Assembly (NCBI RefSeq): GCF_914484835.1
Contig: NZ_CAJZAR010000059.1
Span: 1 to 64,000 of the forward strand
Reading direction: 5' to 3'
Length of the DNA: 64,000 nt
Source: Paraburkholderia tropica
Lineage (GTDB): Bacteria; Pseudomonadota; Gammaproteobacteria; Burkholderiales; Burkholderiaceae
Position 1 is the first letter of the stretch. Every line of letters begins with the position of its first letter. Under the pieces are notes generated by a model. The model searched no databases. It was given only the letters and a program-made list of their open reading frames with translations, and was not told the DNA's origin. Shown here one piece after another: positions 53,704-62,761 of the stretch. The translations under genes and the position numbers were made by a program.

Positions 53704-56270
53704 GAAGGAATCCGAATCGATCGAATATCGGCTCGATGGGGCCGGTGCCGCGCGCACTGGCGCTGGCCGCCGTGTGGCTGAGCCTCGGCGCGAGTGCGCC
53801 GGTGTGGGCGCAAGCGTCGCCGTCCGCGCCGACGGGCGGCGCGGCGCTGCCGCTTTCGGGCGCGGCTTATCGCGTCGCGCAACAAGGCTACGAGGCGTTC
53901 GGGCGGCACGATTACGCCGCCGCGCAGCGCTACGCGCGCGAGGCGATACGGCAGCGGCCCGATGTGGCTTCGCTGCGTCTGCTGCTCGCCAATGCCGAGG
54001 CCGCGCAAGGCGATTGGCGCGCGGGCAGCCGCACGCTCTCGGAGGCCATCGCGCAGCTCGGGCCGGAGCCGTCTCTGGTCGCGCGGCGTCAGGCGTTCGA
54101 TGCGCAGATTGCGGCGCAGGCGCGACCGTCCGCGTCGCGGGGGACGCAAGTGGCGCAAGCGGCTCAAGCAGGGAAACGCGCGCGTCCCGCGCAACCGGGA
54201 CAAGGCTCGCCCGACAATCTCACGGGCCGCGCCTTCGTGCTCGCGCAGGACGCTTATCGCGCCTATGACGCGAAGGATTACGCGCGCGCGTCACGCGAGG
54301 CGAACGAGGCGATCGCGCTGCGGCCCGACGTGCTGCGTCTGCGCTTGCTCGCGATCGATGCGGCGCTCGCGCAAGGACAGGACGAGGCCGCGTGGCAACT
54401 CGCGCAGGATGCCGCGCCGCGCTTCGGCAACAGCACGGAACTGCGTGCTCGCCGTTTGCAGGCAGGCGCGCGGCTCGCGCCGAAGTTCGCCGCCGCCGCA
54501 CAGGACGCGCAGCAGCGCGGCGACCTCGACGATGCGGCCACGCAGGCGCGCCAGGCGATTGCGTATGCGCCTGACCGGATCGGCTACCGGCTTCAACTGT
54601 TCGGCATCCTGATCGATAAGAACGACATGCCGGCGCTCGACGCCGCCGCAAGCGATGCATTGAGCGCGAATATCCAACCCACGCTGATGCTCGACGTGAT
54701 GCGCGGATACGCACGCGCGGCGCAAGGGCAAGCAGCGCAGGCCGACGCCGATTTCGCGCAGGCGCTGCAAGCCGACGACGGCACGCCGCGCGAGCGGCGC
54801 GTGGCGCGCGTGATCGTCGCCGATGTGTGGACCGCGCAAGGCGTGCCGCAGCGCGCGCTCGACCTGCTCGCGCCGCTCGGCACGCAAGGCGACGACACCG
54901 ATGTGTGGATCGCGGCGCGCCGCTACACGGCGCGTCAGGCGCTGGCGCATTTGCAGCCGGAGAACGTCACGCAAGGTGCGTCTCAGGTCGCGCACGATGC
55001 GCGCCCGGTGCTCGACTGCGCGGTGGACGCGAGCGGCGCGGCCTGCGATATCTATGCCGCCGATGCGGGCTTTGCGGCGCGGCGCGCGTCGATTCTCGCG
55101 GCGCAGCGCGGCGACAAGGACGCGGCGGTGCAATACGCGCGCGCCGCAGTCGAGGCCGCGCCGCGCAATCCGCAGCATCGCGTCGAACTGATCGATGCGC
55201 TGGTCGCGCAAGGCGATCTGGACGGCGCGCGCCGCGAAGCGCGCGCGGCGCTCGATGCCGGTTTGCTCGACGCGATGCCGCCGCTCTCCGCCGCGTATCT
55301 CGCGCAGCGCGCGGGCGCCGACCGTCGCGCCTTCGAATATTTCTCGCAGGCCGACGCAGCAGGGCAACTGCCGCCGCAAGCCGCCGGCGACGCGGGCTAC
55401 AGCGCCTATCGCGCATGGTTCGACCAGGCCGCCGCGCGTTACTTCGAACGCGCGATCGACTACGGCACGGCGCCGCCCGATGGCGTCGCGCCCGCCACGC
55501 TGCTGCAATTGCAGGACCTGCGCAACGCGCACGCCGACGTCACGCGCGACTGGGGCTTCATCGCGTCGATCAACTATCGCGGCGCGGGCTTGCAGCCTGG
55601 CGTGACGACCGGCTCGGTGCCGGGCTCGTACAACAACTGGCAGATGGGCGCCGAAGCTTACTGGCGTCCGTTCGGCTCGCTCGGCGACCGCAATTTCGAA
55701 GTCTATGCGCGCGTCTACCAGGACTTCGGCGCGAAGGGCGACGCGCCCAGCGGCGTCTCCACCGCGCTCGGCGCGATCGGCATGCGCGCGAAGCCGTTCG
55801 AATCGATCAACGCGGTGATCGCCTTCGAACGCCTGATCGCGATCGGCTCGCGCGCGCCCTCGGACTGGCTCGTGCGGCTCGCGTATTCGGGCGGCTTCGG
55901 CACCGAGCGCCGCCTCGATGTGCCGTCGTGGTGGACCGTGCAGGATTACGCCGAAGTCGGTCACTACCTGAGCAACGGCTGGAACTACGCGACCGGCTAT
56001 TTCGAAGCGGGCCGCACGTGGCGGCTCGACGGCATCAGCCCGAAACTCACCGTGTTTCCCTATGGCGTGATCGGCATGGACTACGATTCGAGCATCAATC
56101 ACAGCGTGCCCGTGGGCATGGGCGTGGGCGTGTCCGCGCGCTACTGGTTCCGCGATACCTTCTACGACGCGCCGCGCTCATACGTCGATGTCTCGGTGCA
56201 ATACCGCTGGCGTCTCACGGGCGACGACCGCGCGGGCGGCGTGTTCTTCGGCGCCGTGCTGTCTTACTGA
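53700..56270 (+). CDS. nfrA: NfrA-like outer-membrane polysaccharide exporter (TPR plus C-terminal barrel)
   Basis: An 856-residue exported protein (E. coli NfrA, the phage N4 receptor component, is about 990). A signal peptide ends near WAQA (residue 37). A long TPR-like helical region follows (about 55-600), with repeated segments such as AYRAYDAKDYARASREANEAI. The C-terminal 240 residues (from about 618, WGFIASINYRGAG) match the NfrA C-terminal domain, with alternating beta strands and terminal YRWRLTGDDRAGGVFFGAVLSY-type barrel strands. ATG 53736 is an alternative start. It would carry the polymer across the outer membrane. Confidence 0.88.
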   Translation: MRRNPNRSNIGSMGPVPRALALAAVWLSLGASAPVWAQASPSAPTGGAALPLSGAAYRVAQQGYEAFGRHDYAAAQRYAREAIRQRPDVASLRLLLANAEAAQGDWRAGSRTLSEAIAQLGPEPSLVARRQAFDAQIAAQARPSASRGTQVAQAAQAGKRARPAQPGQGSPDNLTGRAFVLAQDAYRAYDAKDYARASREANEAIALRPDVLRLRLLAIDAALAQGQDEAAWQLAQDAAPRFGNSTELRARRLQAGARLAPKFAAAAQDAQQRGDLDDAATQARQAIAYAPDRIGYRLQLFGILIDKNDMPALDAAASDALSANIQPTLMLDVMRGYARAAQGQAAQADADFAQALQADDGTPRERRVARVIVADVWTAQGVPQRALDLLAPLGTQGDDTDVWIAARRYTARQALAHLQPENVTQGASQVAHDARPVLDCAVDASGAACDIYAADAGFAARRASILAAQRGDKDAAVQYARAAVEAAPRNPQHRVELIDALVAQGDLDGARREARAALDAGLLDAMPPLSAAYLAQRAGADRRAFEYFSQADAAGQLPPQAAGDAGYSAYRAWFDQAAARYFERAIDYGTAPPDGVAPATLLQLQDLRNAHADVTRDWGFIASINYRGAGLQPGVTTGSVPGSYNNWQMGAEAYWRPFGSLGDRNFEVYARVYQDFGAKGDAPSGVSTALGAIGMRAKPFESINAVIAFERLIAIGSRAPSDWLVRLAYSGGFGTERRLDVPSWWTVQDYAEVGHYLSNGWNYATGYFEAGRTWRLDGISPKLTVFPYGVIGMDYDSSINHSVPVGMGVGVSARYWFRDTFYDAPRSYVDVSVQYRWRLTGDDRAGGVFFGAVLSY

Positions 56271-56281
56271 GGGAGGGCGAC

Positions 56282-57193
56282 ATGCTGAGGCGCATCACGC
56301 AGGGTGACGCGACGCTTGACGCGCGCGCACCGGGTCTCGCGCGCCGCGGTGCGCGCGTGGCCGTGGCCGCGCTCTGCGCGCTCGCGGCGGCGGGCTGCAC
56401 GCTGCAAGTGCCTGCGCACGCCGACGCGCTCGCGCAAGGCGTGGTCTGGCAGCCCGACGACGATCATCTCGATCTGCACGGCAACTGGGACAAGCTCGGC
56501 GTGAACGAACTGCTGGTGCAGTGGATCGCCGTCGACGAGGTCGCCTATATGGCGGGCGCGGGACTGCCCGCGCCGCGCGTGCCCGACTGGGTGCGCATTT
56601 CCAATGAGCCGTGGGCGCGCGGCGTGATCGTCGGCCTCGCGGGTTATGCGGACGAGAAGAAAGCGCGCGCGAACATGGAGGAACTCGTCGAGCGTTCGCT
56701 GCGGCTCGCGAAGGTGCGTCCGCCCGTGCATATCACCGGCTGGTATTTTCCGGTCGAAGCCGATCCCACCTGGGCCGACGCCGCGCGCATGGGTCCGCTG
56801 CTCGAACGCTTGCCGAAGCCGCTGTGGATCAGCGTGTATGACACCAGCAACATCGGCGGCGAGGCGTTCGCGAAGTGGCTCGACGGCTGGCTGCCGCGCG
56901 ATGTCGGCGTGCTGTTGCAGGACGGTTGCGGCGTCTATGCGCGCGGCCCGGCGGCGGCGCGCGAATACGCGGATGCGCTCGCGGCGCATCTGGGCAAGAA
57001 GCGCGTGAGGATCATCGCGGAGGCGTTCAGGCCGAAGCAGGGCGGCGGCTTTCGCGCGGCCACCGCCGCCGAGCTGGCGCCGCAACTGGCGGCGTATCGC
57101 GGCTATCGCGTCTATGTGTTCGACGGGCCGCATTATCTGTCGCCGGAACTCGTCGACGGGTTGCTTGCGATACGTAAAGGCGCGGCGCGTTAG
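56282..57193 (+). CDS. periplasmic lipoprotein in the ybcH position of the nfr locus
   Basis: A 303-residue protein with a lipobox-like AAGC (Cys about residue 40), so probably a lipoprotein. The rest suggests a TIM-barrel glycoside-hydrolase-like fold: VHITGWYFPVEADPTWAD, PLWISVYDTSN and GVLLQDGCGVYARGP resemble strand ends that carry acidic catalytic residues. E. coli has ybcH, of similar length and unknown function, directly after nfrA; the same position here suggests an equivalent. It may trim or modify the exported polymer. GAGGGAGG precedes the ATG, and it starts 11 bases after nfrA. Confidence 0.75.
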   Translation: MLRRITQGDATLDARAPGLARRGARVAVAALCALAAAGCTLQVPAHADALAQGVVWQPDDDHLDLHGNWDKLGVNELLVQWIAVDEVAYMAGAGLPAPRVPDWVRISNEPWARGVIVGLAGYADEKKARANMEELVERSLRLAKVRPPVHITGWYFPVEADPTWADAARMGPLLERLPKPLWISVYDTSNIGGEAFAKWLDGWLPRDVGVLLQDGCGVYARGPAAAREYADALAAHLGKKRVRIIAEAFRPKQGGGFRAATAAELAPQLAAYRGYRVYVFDGPHYLSPELVDGLLAIRKGAAR

Positions 57194-57231
57194 GCGGCGC
57201 GTTTTGAATCGCGCGCAGCGAAAAACGCCGC
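57194..57231. terminator. hairpin between ybcH-like and argO genes
   Basis: GCGGCGCGTTTT (57194-57205) pairs with AAAACGCCGC (57222-57231) with a two-base bulge. It lies between two convergent stop codons and may serve both strands. Confidence 0.45.
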
Positions 57232-57238
57232 GCAAAAA

Positions 57239-57856
57239 TCAACGCAACTGCGCAAACGCGATCAGCAGCACCATCGACCCGATCGCGCCATCGAGCACAC
57301 GCCACGCGCTCGCGCGGCGGAACAGCGGCGCCATCGCTCGCGCGCCATAACCAAGTCCGATGAACCACACCGCGCTGACGGCCATCGCACCGATCGCGAA
57401 GGCCAGCCGCGCGCCTTGCGGCTCGCGCGCGCCGGCCGTGCCGATCAGCAGGAAGGTGTCGAGATAGACGTGCGGATTGAGCCACGTGAACGCGAGCGTC
57501 ATTAGCATGATGGGCAGCGCGCGCTGCTCGGGCGCGTTCGCCTGGGTCTCGGCGTCGAGCACGGCGTGCGTGGGCTTCACCGCGCGCCGCAGCGCGCCGA
57601 TGCCGAACCACACGAGCCACGCGAGCCCCGCATAGAGCACGAGATGCACGAAGGTCGGATAGCGCTCGACGAGCGCGGACGCGCCGCCCACCCCCGCGCC
57701 GATCAGGATGAAATCGGACAGCGTGCAGAGGATCACGATCTTGCCGATATGCGAGCGCAGGATGCCCTGGCGCAGCACGAACGCGTTCTGCGCGCCAATG
57801 GTGACGATGAGCGAGGCGCACAGCGCCGCGCCGTGAGAAAAAGCGAGCCAGTTCAT
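57239..57856 (-). CDS. argO: LysE/ArgO-family basic amino acid exporter
   Basis: A 205-residue inner-membrane exporter with six hydrophobic segments. ASLIVTIGAQNAFVLRQG near the N-terminus and FTWLNPHVYLDT in the middle are the LysE/ArgO signatures. It removes excess arginine or lysine and toxic analogues. It is divergent from an ArgP/LysG-type regulator, the standard arrangement for this pair, which supports induction by intracellular arginine or lysine. Confidence 0.93.
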   Translation of the reverse strand: MNWLAFSHGAALCASLIVTIGAQNAFVLRQGILRSHIGKIVILCTLSDFILIGAGVGGASALVERYPTFVHLVLYAGLAWLVWFGIGALRRAVKPTHAVLDAETQANAPEQRALPIMLMTLAFTWLNPHVYLDTFLLIGTAGAREPQGARLAFAIGAMAVSAVWFIGLGYGARAMAPLFRRASAWRVLDGAIGSMVLLIAFAQLR

Positions 57857-57952
57857 GATGATGGGAAACGATGCGGTCGTGCCGGGCGGCGCGACGTGGA
57901 CAGGAGCTGCGAATGGCGTTAGTCTGCGGCCGGAAGCGGCTTAAGCAAAGCT

Positions 57953-57965
57953 GATTTTGTTAATC
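57953..57965. promoter_or_regulatory. candidate LysR-type box between argO and argP
   Basis: GATT, TTGTT and AATC form a short interrupted dyad in an AT-rich stretch 18 bases before the argP start, where an autoregulatory ArgP site is expected. Confidence 0.35.
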
Positions 57966-57982
57966 CAGATTAAGGAACGCTA

Positions 57983-58888
57983 ATGCTCGATTATGCGCTG
58001 CTCGATGCGCTCGCCGCCGTGGTGCGCCACGGCTCGTTCGACCGCGCGGCCGGCGCGCTCAACATCACGCCCTCGGCGGTTTCGCAGCGCGTGAAGCTGC
58101 TGGAGGAACGCGTCGGTGCGGTGCTCGTCAAGCGCGGCCAGCCCTGCGTGGCGACGGCGGCGGGCGCGCTGCTGTGCCGCCACACCGAACGCGTGCAATT
58201 GCTCGAAGCAGAGCTGGGCGGCGGCATGCCCACGGTCGCAGGCGCGATCGACGCCGCGCGGCCGACCTTGCGCGTGGCCGTCAACGACGACAGCGTGGGC
58301 ACCTGGTTCATCGACGCCGTAGCGGCCTTTTGCGTGGAGCGCGGCATCCTGCTCGATCTGGTGATCGACGATCAGGACCACACGGCGCAGCGCATGCGCG
58401 ACGGCAGCGTGCAGGGCGCCGTCACCACGCAGGCCGAGCCCGTGCAGGGCTGCCGTTCGACGCGTCTCGGGCGCATGCGCTATCTCGCGGTCTGTTCGCC
58501 CGAATTCTTCGCACGCTATTTTGCCGATGGCGTGGGGCGCGAGTCGCTGCGCCGCGCGCCGTGCGTCGAATTCAATCCGAAGGACCAACTGCAAAAGCGC
58601 TTCGTGCGCCGGATCACGCGCGCGCAGGTGGACGCGCCGCTGCACTGGATTCCGCACGTCGCGGGCTTTTTGCGCTGCTGCGTGAGCGGCCTTGGCTGGG
58701 GCATGTGTCCCGAACGCATGATCGCGCCGCATCTCGAACGCGGCGAACTCGTTGAGCTCACCCCGGGCCGCGCGCTCGACGTCGAACTCTATTGGCAGAG
58801 CTGGCGTCTCTCGATCGGCTGGCTCGACGATTTCGGCGCGATGCTGCGCCGCCAGGCGGCGGTCTATCTCGATCAGGGCCGCGCTTGA
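57983..58888 (+). CDS. argP: LysR-family regulator ArgP (LysG type)
   Basis: A 301-residue regulator of the basic amino acid exporter. The winged helix is GSFDRAAGALNITPSAVSQRVKLLEER, one residue pattern typical of ArgP/IciA proteins; the effector domain shows VAVNDDSVGTWF and GWGMCPERM. AGGA precedes ATG 57983. It diverges from argO, the gene it is expected to activate when arginine or lysine accumulates. Confidence 0.93.
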   Translation: MLDYALLDALAAVVRHGSFDRAAGALNITPSAVSQRVKLLEERVGAVLVKRGQPCVATAAGALLCRHTERVQLLEAELGGGMPTVAGAIDAARPTLRVAVNDDSVGTWFIDAVAAFCVERGILLDLVIDDQDHTAQRMRDGSVQGAVTTQAEPVQGCRSTRLGRMRYLAVCSPEFFARYFADGVGRESLRRAPCVEFNPKDQLQKRFVRRITRAQVDAPLHWIPHVAGFLRCCVSGLGWGMCPERMIAPHLERGELVELTPGRALDVELYWQSWRLSIGWLDDFGAMLRRQAAVYLDQGRA

Positions 58889-59710
58889 GCAGCCGGTTCG
58901 GCAACGCTGCGCAGGCGGCGCGTGCATGGCTTCACGACGGCGGCATGCGTGATTCACGGTATCCGCCTTTCACCCGCTATTAGCCGCCATTTGAATTGTT
59001 GTTATCCGTGCGGGGAATCGCCGTGACTATTGGATGACGCGCGCCGCGCCCAATTGGTGCAATCGCGTGGGAATGCCGTGGCAATGGGCTTGAAATCCCT
59101 CATGACAAAACGGCTAAAGCGCAATTCATTTTTCATTAATGCCGCGCGGAATAGAGGCGTGTCTCACAATTCAGATCTGTAAGGCGCGCGGCGGCGCGTG
59201 CGACAATTCGCGGCGCTGCGGCGTGACTATCCGCGCGCGAAATCCCACTGTGCATCGGTCTTAAGACGGCCATGCGTTTCATTGATCGGTCAACGGCGGC
59301 CAATCTGCGCGCATGTGCGTTGCTATGCGGCATGGATTCAGGCCGTTTCCCGCTCAGGCCCGCCACATAAGGCGCTGCGGCTGCTGCGCGGCGAATGTGT
59401 TGAATAGCTTAATAGTATTGCTAATAGGCAAATTTGCTCGTCTTAGTACTTGCCGTCCGGTTACTTTTTCCTGGTGGCAATGTTAAAAATCAACAAATTC
59501 ACGAAAAAAGTTCCGAATGTAAAGAAACCATCATTGCGCTCAGATAGTCAGACTTGAAAAATCGACGTCTCGTATTTCGTGATTCAGAATTATCGTGTGA
59601 AAATTCAGTTTTTTCTGTGGACGGCGAGAATCGCGCGCTATAATCCCGGCGTGGTAGAGTGCTTATTCGACCGGCATATTTGAATCGTTTCCGCGTGCAC
59701 GAGGTGCATT
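58889..59710. other. AT-rich intergenic stretch ahead of the DUF3331-type gene
   Basis: An 820-base region without a supported gene. Base composition drops well below the surroundings, especially 59400-59640, with many A and T runs. It ends in a perfect TATAAT (59639-59644) and a GAGGTG ribosome-binding site near 59700. Such composition in a high-GC genome suggests acquired DNA or an H-NS-type silenced promoter. Confidence 0.55.
59639..59644 (+). promoter_or_regulatory. consensus -10 of the DUF3331-type gene
   Basis: An exact TATAAT lies 66 bases upstream of the ATG at 59711. The hexamer 17 bases upstream, TGTGGA, is a poor -35, which suggests an activator or a long AT-rich upstream element. 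Confidence 0.5.
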
Positions 59711-60184
59711 ATGACGAAATTAGATACCGGCAGCGCATGGCAACAAACCATTGATCTTCTGACAGCCGCTTCGGAGCCTATCAGTCCCGACGGCGAGCCC
59801 ATGGGCTTCAGAAGCTGCAAACCGGTACCCATCACACGCAGCGCATCGGAGGCGGCCAACCGGCGCCGCGCCACGGTGCGGTCGTGGGATGCGCAGGGCA
59901 TTACCTTGATCCGGCGTCACGATCCGGACAGCATCACCGTATGCTGGAGCGACGCCACTTACGGGCGCTACTCCGATCAGTTGTGGCGGGTGTGCACCGC
60001 GCGTCGCAGCGCGGTGTGCGCGTTGACCGGCGAGAAGATCCGCCGGGGCGACGCGGTGTTCCGTCCGAGCCCGAATCGCCGTCATCGTCCGGCCAACGCC
60101 GACGCGATGATCCTCGCGAGCAAGCTCGACGCGTTTCCGAATGGCGTCGTCGCCGCGCGTCTCGACGAGGCGCTCGCGGCCTGA
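59711..60184 (+). CDS. DUF3331-type protein
   Basis: A 157-residue protein resembling DUF3331, a family found mostly in Burkholderia and relatives. The conserved part is VCWSDATYGRYSDQLWRVC followed by AVCALTGEKIRRGDAVFRPS; its spaced cysteines (CW, VC, VCALTG) could form a small metal site. No signal peptide or membrane segment. It is driven from an AT-rich region and followed by two hairpins. Function unknown; the family name rests on remembered pattern, not on a search. Confidence 0.65.
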   Translation: MTKLDTGSAWQQTIDLLTAASEPISPDGEPMGFRSCKPVPITRSASEAANRRRATVRSWDAQGITLIRRHDPDSITVCWSDATYGRYSDQLWRVCTARRSAVCALTGEKIRRGDAVFRPSPNRRHRPANADAMILASKLDAFPNGVVAARLDEALAA

Positions 60185-60305
60185 AGCTGTGCAACCGGGC
60201 CTCGGGCCCGCGCGCGGGCTGAAGGGTGGAGCGGGTGCAGGCAGCAGCAGGCGCATCCGCAGCAGTAGCCTCGCGGTGCCTCATTCGTGCTACGTGGTTT
60301 TTCTT

Positions 60306-60336
60306 CAAGACAGGCCGGTTCGTCCGGCCTGTCTTG
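60306..60336 (+). terminator. 13-pair hairpin after DUF3331-type gene
   Basis: CAAGACAGGCCGG (60306-60318), loop TTCGT and its perfect complement (60324-60336), followed by TCTCGTCTCT. The stem is very stable; the following tract is only partly T-rich. Confidence 0.65.
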
Positions 60337-60450
60337 TCTCGTCTCTACTCATCCGTACTCATCCGTACTCCTTCCCACCGGGTTGCACGTTTGCTGGCGC
60401 GTTGATGGCGGCGGTAGCGCCGATATCGTCGCTATGACGTCGCACATGTG

Positions 60451-60491
60451 ACAAGCCCCCGCCGCATCGCTGCGACGGGGGCTTGTTTTTT
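60451..60491 (+). terminator. rho-independent terminator
   Basis: ACAAGCCCCCG (60451-60461) pairs perfectly with CGGGGGCTTGT (60476-60486), followed by a run of Ts to 60491. It reads on the plus strand and stops transcripts from the DUF3331-type gene before the convergent MFS gene. Confidence 0.85.
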
Positions 60492-60539
60492 GCTGCTCGC
60501 CTTGCGTTCGACGATTCCGTCTGACGATTTCCGCGAGGC

Positions 60540-61808
60540 TTAAGCCGGCGCGTCTCGCGGCGTTTCTTCCTCAATCGTCTCGCGCGTTTCGGGCATCACG
60601 AGCCACACGAGCACGACCGCCGCAGCACCCGCGGCCGCGAGGCCGAGGAAGCTCACGGTATTGCCGAAATGGTCGGCGATAAAGCCCGCGAGCGCCGTCG
60701 AGAGCGTGGCGCCGATGCCCGCCGACAACCCGAACAGCCCGATACAGAGGTTGTAACGGCCCTTGCCGCCCGCCACGTCGGCGGCGATCAGCGGCAGCAT
60801 CACGCCGAACACGGCGGCCGAGAGGCCGTCGAGCATCTGCACCGGCACGAGGAAGTACGGGTTGCCGACGGCGGCGAACAGCAGCGCGCGTATCGGCAGG
60901 GCGCTGAAGCCGAGGATCAGCACGGGACGGCGTCCCCAGAGCTGCGAGGTGCGCCCGACCCACGGCGACATCATCGCGACGATCGCCTGCGGCACGATGA
61001 TGCAAGCCGCAATCACGAGCTGCACGTTGTCGCCCATGCCGGCCGTCACTTCGCCCGCCGCGAGGTTCAGCATCGCCGCGTTCGAGAGGTGGAACAGCAC
61101 GACGCAGGCCGCGAACGTGAGCATGCGCTTGTCACGCAGCAGATCGAGAATGGTCTCGCGCGCCTCGCCATCCGCAGCGGTCTCGCCGTTGCCGGGCCTC
61201 GCGGACTTGAGCGGCTTCGGCGCGTTCGCGTGCTTGTCGTATTCGATCATCGCGAGCGCGACGAGCGCCGGCAGCGCCAGCGCGGCCGTCAGCCAGAACA
61301 CCGCGCGCGGCGAGATGTACTCGCCGCACAGCCCCATCAGCCCGGCGGCGACGGCGCTGCCGATGGACGCCCAGCGCGCATTGCGCCCGAGCCGGTCGCC
61401 GAGATTCTGGCGGCCCACCAGCGCGAGCGCGAGCGCGGCCATCGCGGGCACCAGCATGCAGCTCGCGAAGCCGTGGAACACCTCGGCGGCCATCACGGGA
61501 ACCACGGTCGGACTGGACGCCAGCAGCACCGCCGAGGCGATGATCGCGATGATCGCCCAGGCCGCGGCGGCCTTCTTGTTCTTGAGGGCGTCGACGGCCG
61601 CGCCGCCCGGCACCTGGCTCACCATCGCGCTGATCGTGCCGACCGAGAGCGCGAGGCCGATCTCGCCCTGCGTCCACTTGTGCGAAGCCAGATACGAAGC
61701 GATGAACGGCCCGAAGCCCGTCTGCACGTTCGCGACGAAGAAGTTCAGCCAGTCGAGCGCGCGCACGCTGCGCAGACTGGGGGTGAGTTGCGTGGTCTTC
61801 CCGATCAT
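60540..61808 (-). CDS. MFS transporter
   Basis: A 422-residue, 12-helix inner-membrane protein of the major facilitator superfamily. WVGRTSQLWGRRPVLILGF is the loop between helices 8 and 9, and helices 2-3 hold a degenerate loop at ALKNKKAAAAW. A hydrophilic central loop (HANAPKPLKSARPGNGETAADG) separates the halves. The start codon overlaps the stop of the PRC-barrel gene (ATGA), so the two are translationally coupled. The cargo is unknown. Confidence 0.87.
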   Translation of the reverse strand: MIGKTTQLTPSLRSVRALDWLNFFVANVQTGFGPFIASYLASHKWTQGEIGLALSVGTISAMVSQVPGGAAVDALKNKKAAAAWAIIAIIASAVLLASSPTVVPVMAAEVFHGFASCMLVPAMAALALALVGRQNLGDRLGRNARWASIGSAVAAGLMGLCGEYISPRAVFWLTAALALPALVALAMIEYDKHANAPKPLKSARPGNGETAADGEARETILDLLRDKRMLTFAACVVLFHLSNAAMLNLAAGEVTAGMGDNVQLVIAACIIVPQAIVAMMSPWVGRTSQLWGRRPVLILGFSALPIRALLFAAVGNPYFLVPVQMLDGLSAAVFGVMLPLIAADVAGGKGRYNLCIGLFGLSAGIGATLSTALAGFIADHFGNTVSFLGLAAAGAAAVVLVWLVMPETRETIEEETPRDAPA

Positions 61809-62761
61809 TGGGCACCGCGCGCGGGAGCGGCCGGGGCCGGATTCGGGCTGACGGCGCGCACCGGCTGATCGTTCGCATAGGGCGGCGAGGCGTCTACCTG
61901 CTGGTCGCTCATCTCGATCTGCGCTTCGAGCGCGTTGTTCTTCGTGACGAAGTGCAGCGCCGACCAGTCGGCCGCGATCGTGTGGCGCTTCTCCAGCGTG
62001 CCGCTCACGTCGAGCACGACCGCGAGCGGATCGGCGCCGCCGTCGAGCAATACGTCGACCACGCGGCCCACCTTGGCGCCGTTGGCGCGCTCCACCGTCG
62101 CGTCGATCAGCGGCAGGCGCGTCGGGCTGGCCTCGCCGACGCCCGGCTGCGCGCCGCCGGACTTGGGCCGGTCGGTCAGTTGCAACTGCGCGGGCGTGAG
62201 CGCGAGCGTGATGGCGGGCGTCTTCGGCTGCGGATTCACGCGCACGGCGCTCCACGGGAAGCTCGCCTTGCGGTCGCCGATGCCCATGAAGCCTTGCAGA
62301 TTGACGACGACCTCCTGCGGCTTGCCGCCGGGGCCCGCGACCATGTCGACGGCGCGGCCGACCACCTTGCCGTCGGTTTTTTGCACTTCGCTGTCGAGCA
62401 GCGTGCGGAAGGTGCCGCGCTCGATCACGTGGCTCTGCACGAGCGGCGGCGGCGGCGGCGCGACCGGCGCGCTGGCCGGCGCGGGCGGCGGCGGCGCGGG
62501 GCGCTTGCGGCGCACCGGCGCGGGACGCGGCTTGCGCGGCGCGGGCCTGGCTTCAGGCGTTTCGGTTTCGCTGGCGGCTTCGGGCGCGGAGGCTGCCTCG
62601 GGCTCGCTCGCGATATCCGGCTCGCTCGCGGCCACGGGCGCCTCCGGCTCGGGCGGCGGCGGCGAGCGGAACAGGCTGCATCCCGACAGCACGGCTGCGA
62701 CGAGCAGAGCGGAAAGGGTCGGAAGATTTACAACAGGACGTGCGAAACCGCCTCTCATCAA
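61805..62761 (-). CDS. lipoprotein with two PRC-barrel-like domains
   Basis: A 318-residue protein. The signal sequence ends in a lipobox, LSGC (Cys about residue 28). A Pro/Glu/Ala-rich spacer with PPPPPEP-type and APRKPRPAPVRRKRP stretches runs to about residue 105. Two PRC-barrel-like units follow, each with a K(V)GR(A/V)VD turn: GKVVGRAVDMVAGPGG (about 130-145) and GAKVGRVVDVLLDGGADP (about 230-247). The spacer could span the periplasm and peptidoglycan. Coupled to the MFS gene by an ATGA overlap. PRC barrels generally mediate binding; the partner is unknown. Confidence 0.78.
   Translation of the reverse strand: MMRGGFARPVVNLPTLSALLVAAVLSGCSLFRSPPPPEPEAPVAASEPDIASEPEAASAPEAASETETPEARPAPRKPRPAPVRRKRPAPPPPAPASAPVAPPPPPLVQSHVIERGTFRTLLDSEVQKTDGKVVGRAVDMVAGPGGKPQEVVVNLQGFMGIGDRKASFPWSAVRVNPQPKTPAITLALTPAQLQLTDRPKSGGAQPGVGEASPTRLPLIDATVERANGAKVGRVVDVLLDGGADPLAVVLDVSGTLEKRHTIAADWSALHFVTKNNALEAQIEMSDQQVDASPPYANDQPVRAVSPNPAPAAPARGAQ

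Noticed and set aside
60351..60370. Two tandem copies of ATCCGTACTC
   Set aside because: Only two 10-base units in a non-coding gap between terminators; too little to call a functional repeat.
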